This document shows positions 1 to 7,345 of a DNA stretch of 9,187 nt, piece after piece (positions within the stretch are counted from its first letter, which is position 1; each line of letters opens with the position of its first letter). The notes under the pieces are model-generated. The model was given only the letters and a program-made list of their open reading frames with translations, had not been told where the DNA came from and searched no databases. This stretch comes from an uncultured Erysipelotrichaceae bacterium (lineage in GTDB: Bacteria > Bacillota_I > Bacilli_A > Erysipelotrichales > Erysipelotrichaceae), in the NCBI GenBank assembly GCA_902784015.1, contig CACZTC010000052.1, positions 1 to 9,187 on the forward strand, read 5' to 3'. A program made the position numbers and the translations under genes.

Positions 1-548
1 AAGATAATAAGATTCAAATAGATAATGATGCTTTAAATGAATTTATACATAGGATTAATAATAATTCATTAATATTTCATAATGAATTAGATAAATTACT
101 ATTATATGGTAAAGATAGATTGAATATTGATGATATTAGAAATCTAGTTACTATGAATCCTGATATAAATGTTTTTGATATATGTAATGCTTTTGTATTA
201 GGAAATATTGATAAAACAATTAGTTCATATCATGAAATGTTAGATGCTAATTTTGATATTAATGAAATATTCTATATGTTAGCTTCGAGATTAAGAGCAT
301 TTTTTAATATAAAAAGATTATATGAGAATGGCTTAAGTGAAAGCGAAATTACAACACGTTTACAAGCAAATAATTATGCAGTAAAAAAGAGTATTGAAAA
401 TACATATAATATTTCATCTAAACAATTATTATCTTATCTAAATGAATTAGCGATTATAGATCAAGATGTTAAATTAGGTAAAAATGATATGAAAGAATCT
501 TTGGAATTATTTCTTATGAGAAATGGTAGTGAATATGGAAGGTATTAA
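1..548 (+). CDS. holA: DNA polymerase III subunit delta, C-terminal part (cut by left window edge)
   Basis: The delta subunit opens the beta sliding clamp as part of the clamp-loader complex at the replication fork. The reading frame is open from position 3 to the window start with no stop, so the gene begins upstream. A TTG at 120 lies inside conserved sequence and is not a likely start. The visible 181 codons match the end of the delta family: an N-E-L-D-K-L segment just before the TTG, an asparagine-rich acidic stretch, V-F-D-I-C-N-A followed by a helical part with a long run of Leu/Ile, and a final helix with D-V-K-L-G-K preceding the C-terminus. These correspond to the start of the collar domain and the hinge before it; the N-terminal AAA-like half is missing from the window. 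The end overlaps the serine dehydratase gene. Identification rests on family pattern memory only; moderately high certainty. Confidence 0.8.
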   Translation, partial: DNKIQIDNDALNEFIHRINNNSLIFHNELDKLLLYGKDRLNIDDIRNLVTMNPDINVFDICNAFVLGNIDKTISSYHEMLDANFDINEIFYMLASRLRAFFNIKRLYENGLSESEITTRLQANNYAVKKSIENTYNISSKQLLSYLNELAIIDQDVKLGKNDMKESLELFLMRNGSEYGRY

Positions 549-1734
549 AGAATTATATAAAATTGGAAGGGGACCAAGTAGTTCTCATACATTAGCTCCT
601 GAAAGAGCCTGCAATTTATTCACTTCAGTTAATGGTACTTTTCCATATTATGAAGTTGAATTATTTGGTTCTTTATCTTTAACTGGAAGAGGTCATTTTA
701 CTGATAGAGTCATTAAAGAGACTTTGCCAGGAGAAGTTAATATTATTTTCTTAAATGAAATTGATGAAGATTTTCCTAATGGTTTCTATTTAAAAGCTTT
801 AAATAAAGATAAAGAATGTATTCTTAAATGGACTATTTATTCCATTGGCGGAGGAAGCATAAGAATCAAAGAATATAAAACATATGATAATGATGAAATA
901 TATAAAGAAAAAAGTTTTAAAGAAATTAGTGAATATGTAGAAAATAATAAAATATCATTATTAGATTATATTTATGGATATGAACCAGATTTAAAAGCAT
1001 ACTTAAATAGCATTTTTGAAGCGATGATAGATTGCGTTGATAATGGTTTAAATACTAAAGGTATCTTACCGGGCTTATTGAAATTAGAAAGAACAGCTCA
1101 TGAATTATATAAAGAAGCATTAAGTGAAGAAGATAATGATGATTTAAAAATGATGGCTTATGCATATGCGGCTTGCGAAGAAAATGCTGACGGTAAGACA
1201 TGCGTTACAGCACCTACATTAGGCTCATGCGGGGTTATGGCATCAATGGTTTATTATGCATATAAAGATAAAAAGATAGATAAAGAAAAGATTATAAATG
1301 CTTTAGCTATAGGTGGCTTATTTGGTAATTTAATTAAAAGTAATGCGACTATTTCTGGTGCGGTTGGTGGTTGCCAAGCAGAAGTTGGGGCTGCAGTATC
1401 TATGGCGAGCGCTTCTTTTGCATATTTAATGGATATGGATATTAATCAAATTGAATATGCTGCAGAAATTGGGATGGAACATAATCTTGGTTTAACATGT
1501 GACCCTGTTTTAGGCTATGTAATGATTCCTTGTATTGAAAGAAATGCAATGGGTATTCTAAGGGCATATGATGCTGCAATATTAAGTAAACATATGTCCA
1601 AAATTAAAGGTCATTTAGTTTCTTTTGATATGGTTGTTGATACGATGAATGAAACTGGTAAACAAATACCTATTGCCTTAAAAGAAACATCAATGGGAGG
1701 ATTAGCTAAAGAATTCGAAAATGAAAAGAAATAA
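535..1734 (+). CDS. sdaA: L-serine dehydratase (L-serine ammonia-lyase), iron-sulfur dependent, single-chain
   Basis: Converts L-serine to pyruvate and ammonia in the cytoplasm using an oxygen-sensitive [4Fe-4S] cluster. One chain carries both halves that are separate SdaAB/SdaAA proteins in many Bacillota. The N-terminal beta-type domain (about 1-145) contains G-P-S-S-S-H-T near residue 12 and S-L-T-G-R-G-H-F-T-D. The C-terminal alpha-type domain (about 165-395) contains A-P-T-L-G-S-C-G and the three cluster cysteines Cys280 (G-C-Q-A-E-V-G), Cys322 (L-T-C-D-P-V) and Cys333 (I-P-C-I-E-R-N), followed by the end motif K-E-T-S-M-G-G-L-A. I chose ATG 535 because it puts the family-typical start four residues before E-L-Y-K-I-G. 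An in-frame ATG at 523 would add four residues, and neither has a clear Shine-Dalgarno site. The gene overlaps holA by 14 nt, suggesting translational coupling. At about 399 residues it is on the short side of the fused form. Serine is the expected substrate, but this is not proven by sequence. Confidence 0.93.
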   Translation: MEGIKELYKIGRGPSSSHTLAPERACNLFTSVNGTFPYYEVELFGSLSLTGRGHFTDRVIKETLPGEVNIIFLNEIDEDFPNGFYLKALNKDKECILKWTIYSIGGGSIRIKEYKTYDNDEIYKEKSFKEISEYVENNKISLLDYIYGYEPDLKAYLNSIFEAMIDCVDNGLNTKGILPGLLKLERTAHELYKEALSEEDNDDLKMMAYAYAACEENADGKTCVTAPTLGSCGVMASMVYYAYKDKKIDKEKIINALAIGGLFGNLIKSNATISGAVGGCQAEVGAAVSMASASFAYLMDMDINQIEYAAEIGMEHNLGLTCDPVLGYVMIPCIERNAMGILRAYDAAILSKHMSKIKGHLVSFDMVVDTMNETGKQIPIALKETSMGGLAKEFENEKK

Positions 1735-2194
1735 ATTTATTCATCCAATAAAACCAATTTATAATGCAGAGTCTAAATATTTATTTTTAGGCTCTTTTCC
1801 TTCAGTGATATCACGTAAAGATAATATGTATTATGCTAATCCTCAAAACCGTTTTTGGAAGGTTTTAGCTAATATATTTGATGAGGATATTAAAGATAAA
1901 GAAAGCTTTTGTTTAAAACATCATATTGCTTTATGGGATGTCATAAAAGAGTGTACTATCATAGGCTCAGATGATAATAGTATTAAAGATATAAAAGTTA
2001 ATGATATTAATAGATTAATTGATAATAGTAATATAAAGATCATTTGTACTAATGGATCTAAAGCAACTTCTTTATATAAAAAGTATTTTAATATTGATAT
2101 AAAACATATTGCTTTACCTAGTACAAGTAGTGCTAATGCAAGATATGATTTAAATGATTTGATTAAAGAGTATAAAAAGGTGTTTAATATTTGA
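1721..2194 (+). CDS. DNA-deoxyinosine (hypoxanthine) glycosylase, uracil-DNA glycosylase superfamily family 6
   Basis: Predicted base-excision repair enzyme that removes deaminated bases, mainly hypoxanthine in characterised family 6 members, leaving an abasic site. The 157 residues cover the whole small fold. Motif 1 is L-F-L-G-S-F-P-S (residues 21-28) followed by Y-Y-A-N-P-Q-N-R-F-W (37-46). L-W-D-V-I at 71-75 is followed by I-G-S-D-D-N-S-I. An N-G at 111-112 ends a predicted strand. Motif 2 is L-P-S-T-S-S-A-N-A (132-140), where I expect L-P-S-T-S-P-A-N-A in relatives, so Pro is replaced by Ser. The start overlaps sdaA by 14 nt. A G-G-G-A-G-G at 1695-1700 is too far away (20 nt) to be a normal ribosome site, so translation probably relies on coupling. 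It ends with TGA, one nucleotide before the next gene. Superfamily membership is firm; the preferred base is inferred from family 6 and could include uracil. Confidence 0.87.
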   Translation: MKRNKFIHPIKPIYNAESKYLFLGSFPSVISRKDNMYYANPQNRFWKVLANIFDEDIKDKESFCLKHHIALWDVIKECTIIGSDDNSIKDIKVNDINRLIDNSNIKIICTNGSKATSLYKKYFNIDIKHIALPSTSSANARYDLNDLIKEYKKVFNI

Positions 2195-2195
2195 T

Positions 2196-4319
2196 ATGGA
2201 ATTATTGGCGCCAGCAGGCAATATGGAATCACTAATTGCAGCTGTTCAAGGTGGAGCAGATGCAGTATATCTTGGCTTAAATAATTTTTCTGCACGCGCA
2301 TTTGCAGGTAATTTTAATCATGAAGAATTTAAAGAAGCTATTAAATATTGTCATTGTCGTGATGTCAAAGTATATGTAACTTTAAATACTGCATTAGATG
2401 AGGATGAATTTAATAATATTATTAAAGAATTAGAATTTATTTATAAAGAAGGTGTTGATGCAGTTTTAGTACAAGATTTTGGCTTATTTCATTATATTAA
2501 AAACTGTTATGAAGATTTAGAAGTGCATGCTAGTACCCAAATGCATGTACATAATTTAGCTGGCATTGAATATATGAAAATAGAAGGAATTAAAAGAATA
2601 GTATTAGCACGCGAAACACCAATAGATATTATTAAGGAAGCTTGTAAATTAGGAGTAGAAATAGAAGTATTTGGCTATGGTGCTATATGTATTAGTTATA
2701 GTGGCCAATGCTTGATGAGCTCAGCTTTAAAACATCGTTCTGCTAATAAAGGCTTATGTGCACAATTTTGTAGAATGAAATATTATAAAGAAGATGGTAA
2801 ACATTTTGATGATGGAGATTATATTTTTAGTCCAAAAGATTTAAATATTTTAGATAATTTAAAAGAAATATATGAAGCTGGAGTAACTAGTATCAAAATA
2901 GAAGGAAGAATGAAAAGAAAAGAATATGTTTATCTAGTTACTAAAACATTTAGAGAAGCAATTGACGCATTAATGGATAATAAAGAATATATTGTTTCCA
3001 AAAAAAGATTAGAAGAATTATCTTTATTATTTAATCGTCAATATTCTAAAGGACATATTTTTAAAGATAATATTGATGCTAGAATGAATCATTTTCGTGG
3101 AAATCATTTAGGTATAGAAATAGGCGAAATAATTGAAGTTAAAAAGAATAAAGTTAAAGTATTATTGCATAAAGATCTTCATCAAAATGATGGTTTACGT
3201 ATTATTTCTGAACCTTTTGATATAGGCTTAACTGCAGTAAAAATAGAAAAAGATAAAAAATTAGTAAAAGAAGCATATAAAAATGATTTTATTTGGTTAG
3301 ATTATAATGATGATAATAGCCCTAAAAAGGGTAATATTATAATTAAAACTAGTGATATTAAGCTTCTTGAAGAAATTAATAAACAAATCGATAGTAATAA
3401 AAGAAAATCAAAAATTAATATTAAATATACAGGTTTTGTCAATCGTCCATTCACTTTATTAATTGAAGATGAAAATAGTAATGCAATTTATAAAGAAACT
3501 GATTATATTCTTGATAAAGCTAATAATAAACCTATAAGCAAAGATGATATTTATAGATCTTTATCAAAAATAAAAGATACTGCTTTTGAGATTGATAATA
3601 TTGATGGTGAATTGCAAAATGTTTTTATTCCAGTTAGTGTATTAAATAATATAAGAAGAGAGGCTATTGAAGATTTAATTAATCTTAAATCTAAGATAAA
3701 TAGAAAGAATAAAAAAGAATATTTATTTAGTTTAAAAGATAAAACGACGACAACTTTTAAAAATATAATTATTAATAGCGATAATCTTAAAGAAGAAGAA
3801 AAATATGAATTAATAAAAGAGACACCAATAGTTAATGAGAATCTAATTAAAGAAGATCATAATAAGATGATATTAAATGAAATTGGTGACTTAAATGGCA
3901 TTAATAGTCATTGTTTAGCTGGTATGTCTCTTAATATTATGAATTCTTATGCGATTGCATTTTTCTTAGATAAAGAAGGAATTGAAGGCATAATATTTTC
4001 TAGTGAATTAAATAATGAGCAGATAAAAAAAGCATTAGTATCATTTGAAAATAGATATGGTTTTAAACCTATTACTTATCGTTTAACATATGGAAAAAGA
4101 AATTTGATGATTATTAAAAATGGTTTTATAAATGAAAAGGTTGATTATATTAAAGACTATCATGGTAATCTATTTAAGATAGAATATAAAAATAATAATG
4201 TTTATATTATAGAACCTAAAAATTATCATATTAATAATGAATATTGTTATGGAGATTATTTAATAATTAAAGATAATCAAGAGGATATAAATAAAATTAT
4301 AGAATTAATCAAGAGATAA
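2196..4319 (+). CDS. U32-family 'peptidase' with DUF3656 domain, probable RNA hydroxylase (RlhA/TrhP type)
   Basis: The family is named for peptidases, but characterised bacterial members (E. coli RlhA and TrhP/YegQ, B. subtilis YrrN/YrrO) are needed for hydroxylation of a 23S rRNA cytidine or of wobble uridine in tRNA. The N-terminal TIM-barrel-like U32 domain (about 1-245) starts M-E-L-L-A-P-A-G-N and carries G-A-I-C-I-S-Y-S-G-Q-C-L-M-S-S. Four cysteines, Cys165, Cys172, Cys188 and Cys192 (spacing X6, X15, X3), are the expected Fe-S ligands. S-P-K-D-L-N (212-217) and S-I-K-I-E-G-R (232-238) are further signatures. DUF3656 occupies about 398-490 and ends in L-N-N-I-R-R-E-A. A Lys/Asn-rich linker leads to a second U32-like region (about 570-700) with S-S-E-L-N and L-M-I-I-K-N. 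DUF3656 favours an RlhA-like rRNA role, but the exact RNA target is uncertain. ATG 2196 is preceded by A-A-A-G-G-T-G at 2176-2182 within the glycosylase gene. Confidence 0.88.
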   Translation: MELLAPAGNMESLIAAVQGGADAVYLGLNNFSARAFAGNFNHEEFKEAIKYCHCRDVKVYVTLNTALDEDEFNNIIKELEFIYKEGVDAVLVQDFGLFHYIKNCYEDLEVHASTQMHVHNLAGIEYMKIEGIKRIVLARETPIDIIKEACKLGVEIEVFGYGAICISYSGQCLMSSALKHRSANKGLCAQFCRMKYYKEDGKHFDDGDYIFSPKDLNILDNLKEIYEAGVTSIKIEGRMKRKEYVYLVTKTFREAIDALMDNKEYIVSKKRLEELSLLFNRQYSKGHIFKDNIDARMNHFRGNHLGIEIGEIIEVKKNKVKVLLHKDLHQNDGLRIISEPFDIGLTAVKIEKDKKLVKEAYKNDFIWLDYNDDNSPKKGNIIIKTSDIKLLEEINKQIDSNKRKSKINIKYTGFVNRPFTLLIEDENSNAIYKETDYILDKANNKPISKDDIYRSLSKIKDTAFEIDNIDGELQNVFIPVSVLNNIRREAIEDLINLKSKINRKNKKEYLFSLKDKTTTTFKNIIINSDNLKEEEKYELIKETPIVNENLIKEDHNKMILNEIGDLNGINSHCLAGMSLNIMNSYAIAFFLDKEGIEGIIFSSELNNEQIKKALVSFENRYGFKPITYRLTYGKRNLMIIKNGFINEKVDYIKDYHGNLFKIEYKNNNVYIIEPKNYHINNEYCYGDYLIIKDNQEDINKIIELIKR

Positions 4320-4352
4320 TAATTACAATAATACTTATATCTCTTTTTCTTT
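4311..4352 (+). terminator. Rho-independent-type terminator after the U32 gene
   Basis: An 8-bp perfect stem pairs 4311-4318 (AAGAGATA) with 4338-4345 (TATCTCTT). Three more A/T pairs (4320-4322 with 4335-4337) can form past a bulged A, leaving a 12-nt loop. The 3' arm runs directly into a T-rich tail (4344-4352, interrupted by one C). The 5' arm contains the last two sense codons and the start of the stop codon of the U32 gene. Only two G-C pairs are present, so the hairpin is weak by E. coli standards but ordinary for such an AT-rich genome. It probably separates the upstream operon from smc; partial read-through is possible. Confidence 0.6.
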
Positions 4353-4377
4353 ATATAATAGTTATTTTTGTTATAAT
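4350..4377 (+). promoter_or_regulatory. Extended -10 sigma-A-type promoter for the smc operon
   Basis: A perfect TATAAT at 4372-4377 is preceded by TG at 4369-4370 with one base between, giving the extended -10 pattern TGnTATAAT. The best -35 candidate is TTTATA at 4350-4355 (4 of 6 consensus bases, 16-nt spacing), which overlaps the T-tail of the preceding terminator. Transcription would start near 4384, giving a leader of about 19 nt with the Shine-Dalgarno site inside it. Chance TATAAT matches are common in AT-rich DNA. The TG extension, the location in the only true intergenic gap and the distance to the start codon support this one. Confidence 0.6.
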
Positions 4378-4391
4378 ATTGAAGGTTATTT

Positions 4392-4397
4392 AAGGAG
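4392..4397 (+). promoter_or_regulatory. Strong ribosome binding site of smc
   Basis: AAGGAG ends 5 nt before ATG 4403. It is one of only two near-consensus Shine-Dalgarno sites in the window (the other precedes ackA) and fixes the smc start. Confidence 0.8.
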
Positions 4398-4402
4398 TAA
4401 TT

Positions 4403-7345
4403 ATGTTTTTAAAGCGCATTGAAATGCAAGGTTTTAAATCTTTTGCGGATAAAACAATTATTAGTTTTGATCATCCTATTACAGGGGTTGTAGGACCTAA
4501 TGGTTGTGGTAAATCAAATATAAGTGATGCCGTAAGATGGGTTTTAGGTGAACAAAGTGCTAAAAGTATGCGTGGTGAAAAGATGAATGATGTCATTTTT
4601 TCTGGTAGCGCTGATCGTAAAAAACTAAATATGGCGGAAGTTTCACTTATTTTTGATAATAGTAATCATATATTAAATGATGAAAGAGAAGAAATAGAAG
4701 TAACAAGAAGATTATTTAGAGATTCAGGAGATGCTGAATATTTAATAAATAGAGAAAATGTTAGATTACGTGATGTTGTTGAATTATTTTTAGATACAGG
4801 TATTGGAAGAGATTCTTTAAGTATTATAAGTCAGGGTAATGTTGTATCTTTTGCAGAAGCTAAGCCACTAGATAGAAGGGGTATTTTTGAAGAAGCTGCA
4901 GGAGTGGCAATGTATAAGAAACGTAAATTAGAATCGCTATCTAAATTAGAGAGAACAGCTGCAAATCTAACTAGAAGTTCAGATCGTTTAGAAGATTTAG
5001 AAAAACAAGTTACACCTTTAAAAAGACAAGCGAGAAGAGCTGAAATATATTTAGAAAAAAAGGCGCGCTTAGAAGAAATAGAAATAACTGTTTTAGTTCA
5101 AGATATTGAAAGTATTGAAAAAGAGATTGAAGCTAATAAATCTGCTTTATTTGATATTGAAACAAAAGCAATATCTTTAAACAATAGTATCAATAATAAT
5201 GAAGAATATATCCATGAACAAAAAACTGTTATAAAAAGATTAGATGATGAAATAAATGTTCTACAAGAAGAATTGATGAGAAATGTTAATGAAGTTAGTT
5301 CTCTTGAAAATAGAAGAACAGAATTAGATGAAAGAAGAAAATATATTGTTGAAACTGGTACAAAAGACCAACAGATTAAGGAATTGAAAGAATTATTAGA
5401 TGCAGCTAAATTAGAATATGATGATAGAGATAATCGTATTAATAGATTAGATGCTGAAATTAAATTAGGTAGCGAGAATCTTAATCAAGTTGCTCAAGAT
5501 ATAGTAGATAAAAATACATCTTTTGAACAAGCTCAAGCTATATTACGTAATTTAGAAAATAGAAAAGATGTATTAGAAAGTTTAATTAGAAATCCTTTTA
5601 ATAATCAATTAGGTATTAGAACTATTATTGATAATAAACATGCTTTAAATGGCGTTTTAGGTGTAGTTGGTCAAGAATTAAATGTTGAAAGTGGATATGA
5701 AGATGCCATCGCTACAGCATTAGGCGGAGCTATGAATAATATTATTTGTATTGATGAAATAGCTGCTAGAGATGCAATAAATTTCTTGAAAAGAAATGAG
5801 AGCGGTAGAGCTACATTTTTACCATTAAATGTATGTAATCCTCGTTATGTTTCTAAAGAGAATTTAATAATTGCAGAAAATGTTAAAGGCTATTTAGGCT
5901 TAGCTAGTACTTTTGTTGAATGTGAGGAAAGATATTTACCAGTAGTTGAACATTTATTACAAAATGTATTTGTCGTAGATAATATTGATAATGGTAATGA
6001 ATTATCATCTTTAACAAATCGTAATTATAAAATTGTAACTTTAGATGGAGAAGTTATTCATCGCGGTGGTTCAATTACTGGTGGTAAAACAAAAAATGAT
6101 ACTAATATTGTGACGATGCGTAGTGAATTAGAGAATATTAATCTACAAATAGATTCTCAACAAGCACGAGTTGAATTAGCACAAAGAGCTTATGATGAAG
6201 TCTTAAATAAAAGAGATACTATTGCGCATGATCTACAAGAAAAAAGATATGAATATGCAAGCTTAGAACCAATTGTAGAAGCTAAAAAAGCTAAATATGA
6301 AAAGATAAAAAATGATTTGGCCTTACTACAGCCAAGTGATATTGAGGGTGGCGAAGATAGTTATATTGATGAATTAGTATTACGTCTAAATGAAGCATAT
6401 TCTAATCGAGATCGAATCACAAATGAGATTAAATCGAAACGTGAACAGCGTATCGTTATTAATAGTGATGTTGAACGTAAAGAATCACAATTAAAACAAA
6501 TTACTGATGAAGCTAGAAAAAATGAAAGCGATGCTAATGCAATCAGAGTTAATCAGGGCAAAATCGAACAACGTATGGAGAATGATTTACAACGTTTAGC
6601 TAGTGAATATCAAATGACATATGAATATGCTAGAAATAAAGCAAGTGATGAATATATTGAAAATGCTAAAGAAGAAGTATTACAACTTAGAGCGGATATA
6701 GATCATTTAGGAAAGATTAATATGAATGCTCCTGAAGAATATAGTGAACTAAATGAAGCTTATGAAACTCTAAAAGCACAAGTAGATGAATTAACTCAAA
6801 GTCGCGATAAGATACTTAATGCGATAGATGAGATGGACACTATAATGAAAAAGAAATTCAAAGAAATGTTTGATCAGATAAACTTTGAATTCAATGAAAT
6901 ATTTAGAAATATATTTGGCGGTGGTAAAGCTAGCTTAAGCTTAGTTGATCCAGATGATATATTAAATTCAGGCATTGATATCGGAGCTCAACCTCCAGGT
7001 AAAAATGTCCAAAATATTATGTTATTTTCTGGTGGAGAAAAGAGCTTGATAGCTTTATGTGTATTATTTGCCATATTAAAAGTAAAAGCTGTTCCTATGG
7101 TAATTTTAGATGAGGTTGAAGCTGCATTAGATCCAGTTAATGTAGAAAGATTTGCTCAATATTTACATAAATATATTGATCGTACGCAATTTATTGTAGT
7201 AACACATAGACCTGGTACTATGCGCAATGCGAATGTTTTATATGGTGTAACTATGCAGCACCAAGGTGTTTCACAAATGCTTAAAGTAGAATTAAGAGAA
7301 GCAATTGATATGGCTGATACTAGTCCTTTGGAGAAGGCTTCATGA
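4403..7345 (+). CDS. smc: Chromosome segregation/condensation ATPase SMC (short form, 980 residues)
   Basis: SMC forms the ATP-driven, DNA-loop-extruding core of bacterial condensin together with ScpA and ScpB on the nucleoid. All core motifs are visible: Walker A G-P-N-G-C-G-K-S (31-38), Q-loop G-E-Q (49-51), R-loop with Arg57, then I-F-E-E-A-A-G-V. A first coiled-coil arm runs about 170-395. The hinge spans about 400-565 and ends with the glycine motif G-G-S-I-T-G-G-K (555-562). The second arm runs about 566-800. The C-terminal head has signature F-S-G-G-E-K (Ser876), Walker B ending Asp903-Glu904, the A-L-D D-loop and a T-H-R-P switch. The arms are roughly 230 residues each, about 100 shorter than in B. 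subtilis SMC (about 1186 residues), and resemble the length of Mycoplasma P115-type SMC. The signature has Phe where Leu precedes S-G-G-E in most SMCs. It starts the second operon and its TGA stop overlaps the ftsY ATG. No rnc gene precedes it, unlike the B. subtilis layout. Confidence 0.97.
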   Translation: MFLKRIEMQGFKSFADKTIISFDHPITGVVGPNGCGKSNISDAVRWVLGEQSAKSMRGEKMNDVIFSGSADRKKLNMAEVSLIFDNSNHILNDEREEIEVTRRLFRDSGDAEYLINRENVRLRDVVELFLDTGIGRDSLSIISQGNVVSFAEAKPLDRRGIFEEAAGVAMYKKRKLESLSKLERTAANLTRSSDRLEDLEKQVTPLKRQARRAEIYLEKKARLEEIEITVLVQDIESIEKEIEANKSALFDIETKAISLNNSINNNEEYIHEQKTVIKRLDDEINVLQEELMRNVNEVSSLENRRTELDERRKYIVETGTKDQQIKELKELLDAAKLEYDDRDNRINRLDAEIKLGSENLNQVAQDIVDKNTSFEQAQAILRNLENRKDVLESLIRNPFNNQLGIRTIIDNKHALNGVLGVVGQELNVESGYEDAIATALGGAMNNIICIDEIAARDAINFLKRNESGRATFLPLNVCNPRYVSKENLIIAENVKGYLGLASTFVECEERYLPVVEHLLQNVFVVDNIDNGNELSSLTNRNYKIVTLDGEVIHRGGSITGGKTKNDTNIVTMRSELENINLQIDSQQARVELAQRAYDEVLNKRDTIAHDLQEKRYEYASLEPIVEAKKAKYEKIKNDLALLQPSDIEGGEDSYIDELVLRLNEAYSNRDRITNEIKSKREQRIVINSDVERKESQLKQITDEARKNESDANAIRVNQGKIEQRMENDLQRLASEYQMTYEYARNKASDEYIENAKEEVLQLRADIDHLGKINMNAPEEYSELNEAYETLKAQVDELTQSRDKILNAIDEMDTIMKKKFKEMFDQINFEFNEIFRNIFGGGKASLSLVDPDDILNSGIDIGAQPPGKNVQNIMLFSGGEKSLIALCVLFAILKVKAVPMVILDEVEAALDPVNVERFAQYLHKYIDRTQFIVVTHRPGTMRNANVLYGVTMQHQGVSQMLKVELREAIDMADTSPLEKAS

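Noticed and set aside
120..122. TTG at 120 as a possible start of the first gene
   Set aside because: The frame stays open to the window edge and the upstream residues continue the delta-subunit pattern, so the gene is truncated by the window and does not start here.
1921..2301. 126-codon reading frame on the - strand
   Set aside because: It lies opposite the glycosylase and the U32 start, both with strong family motifs. Its translation is a Leu/Ile-rich shadow of AT-rich coding DNA, with no recognisable domain or ribosome site.
3000..3008. Run of A residues that could suggest a slippery frameshift site in the U32 gene
   Set aside because: The run is phased as AAA-AAA-AGA, not A-AAA-AAG. 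The frame continues for over 400 codons with family-consistent domains, and no downstream stem-loop was seen.
6926..6942. Overlapping palindromes around AAGCTAGCTT and AGCTTAAGCT
   Set aside because: They sit in conserved SMC coding sequence (G-G-G-K-A-S-L-S-L) and arise from codon choice; no T-run or other regulatory context.
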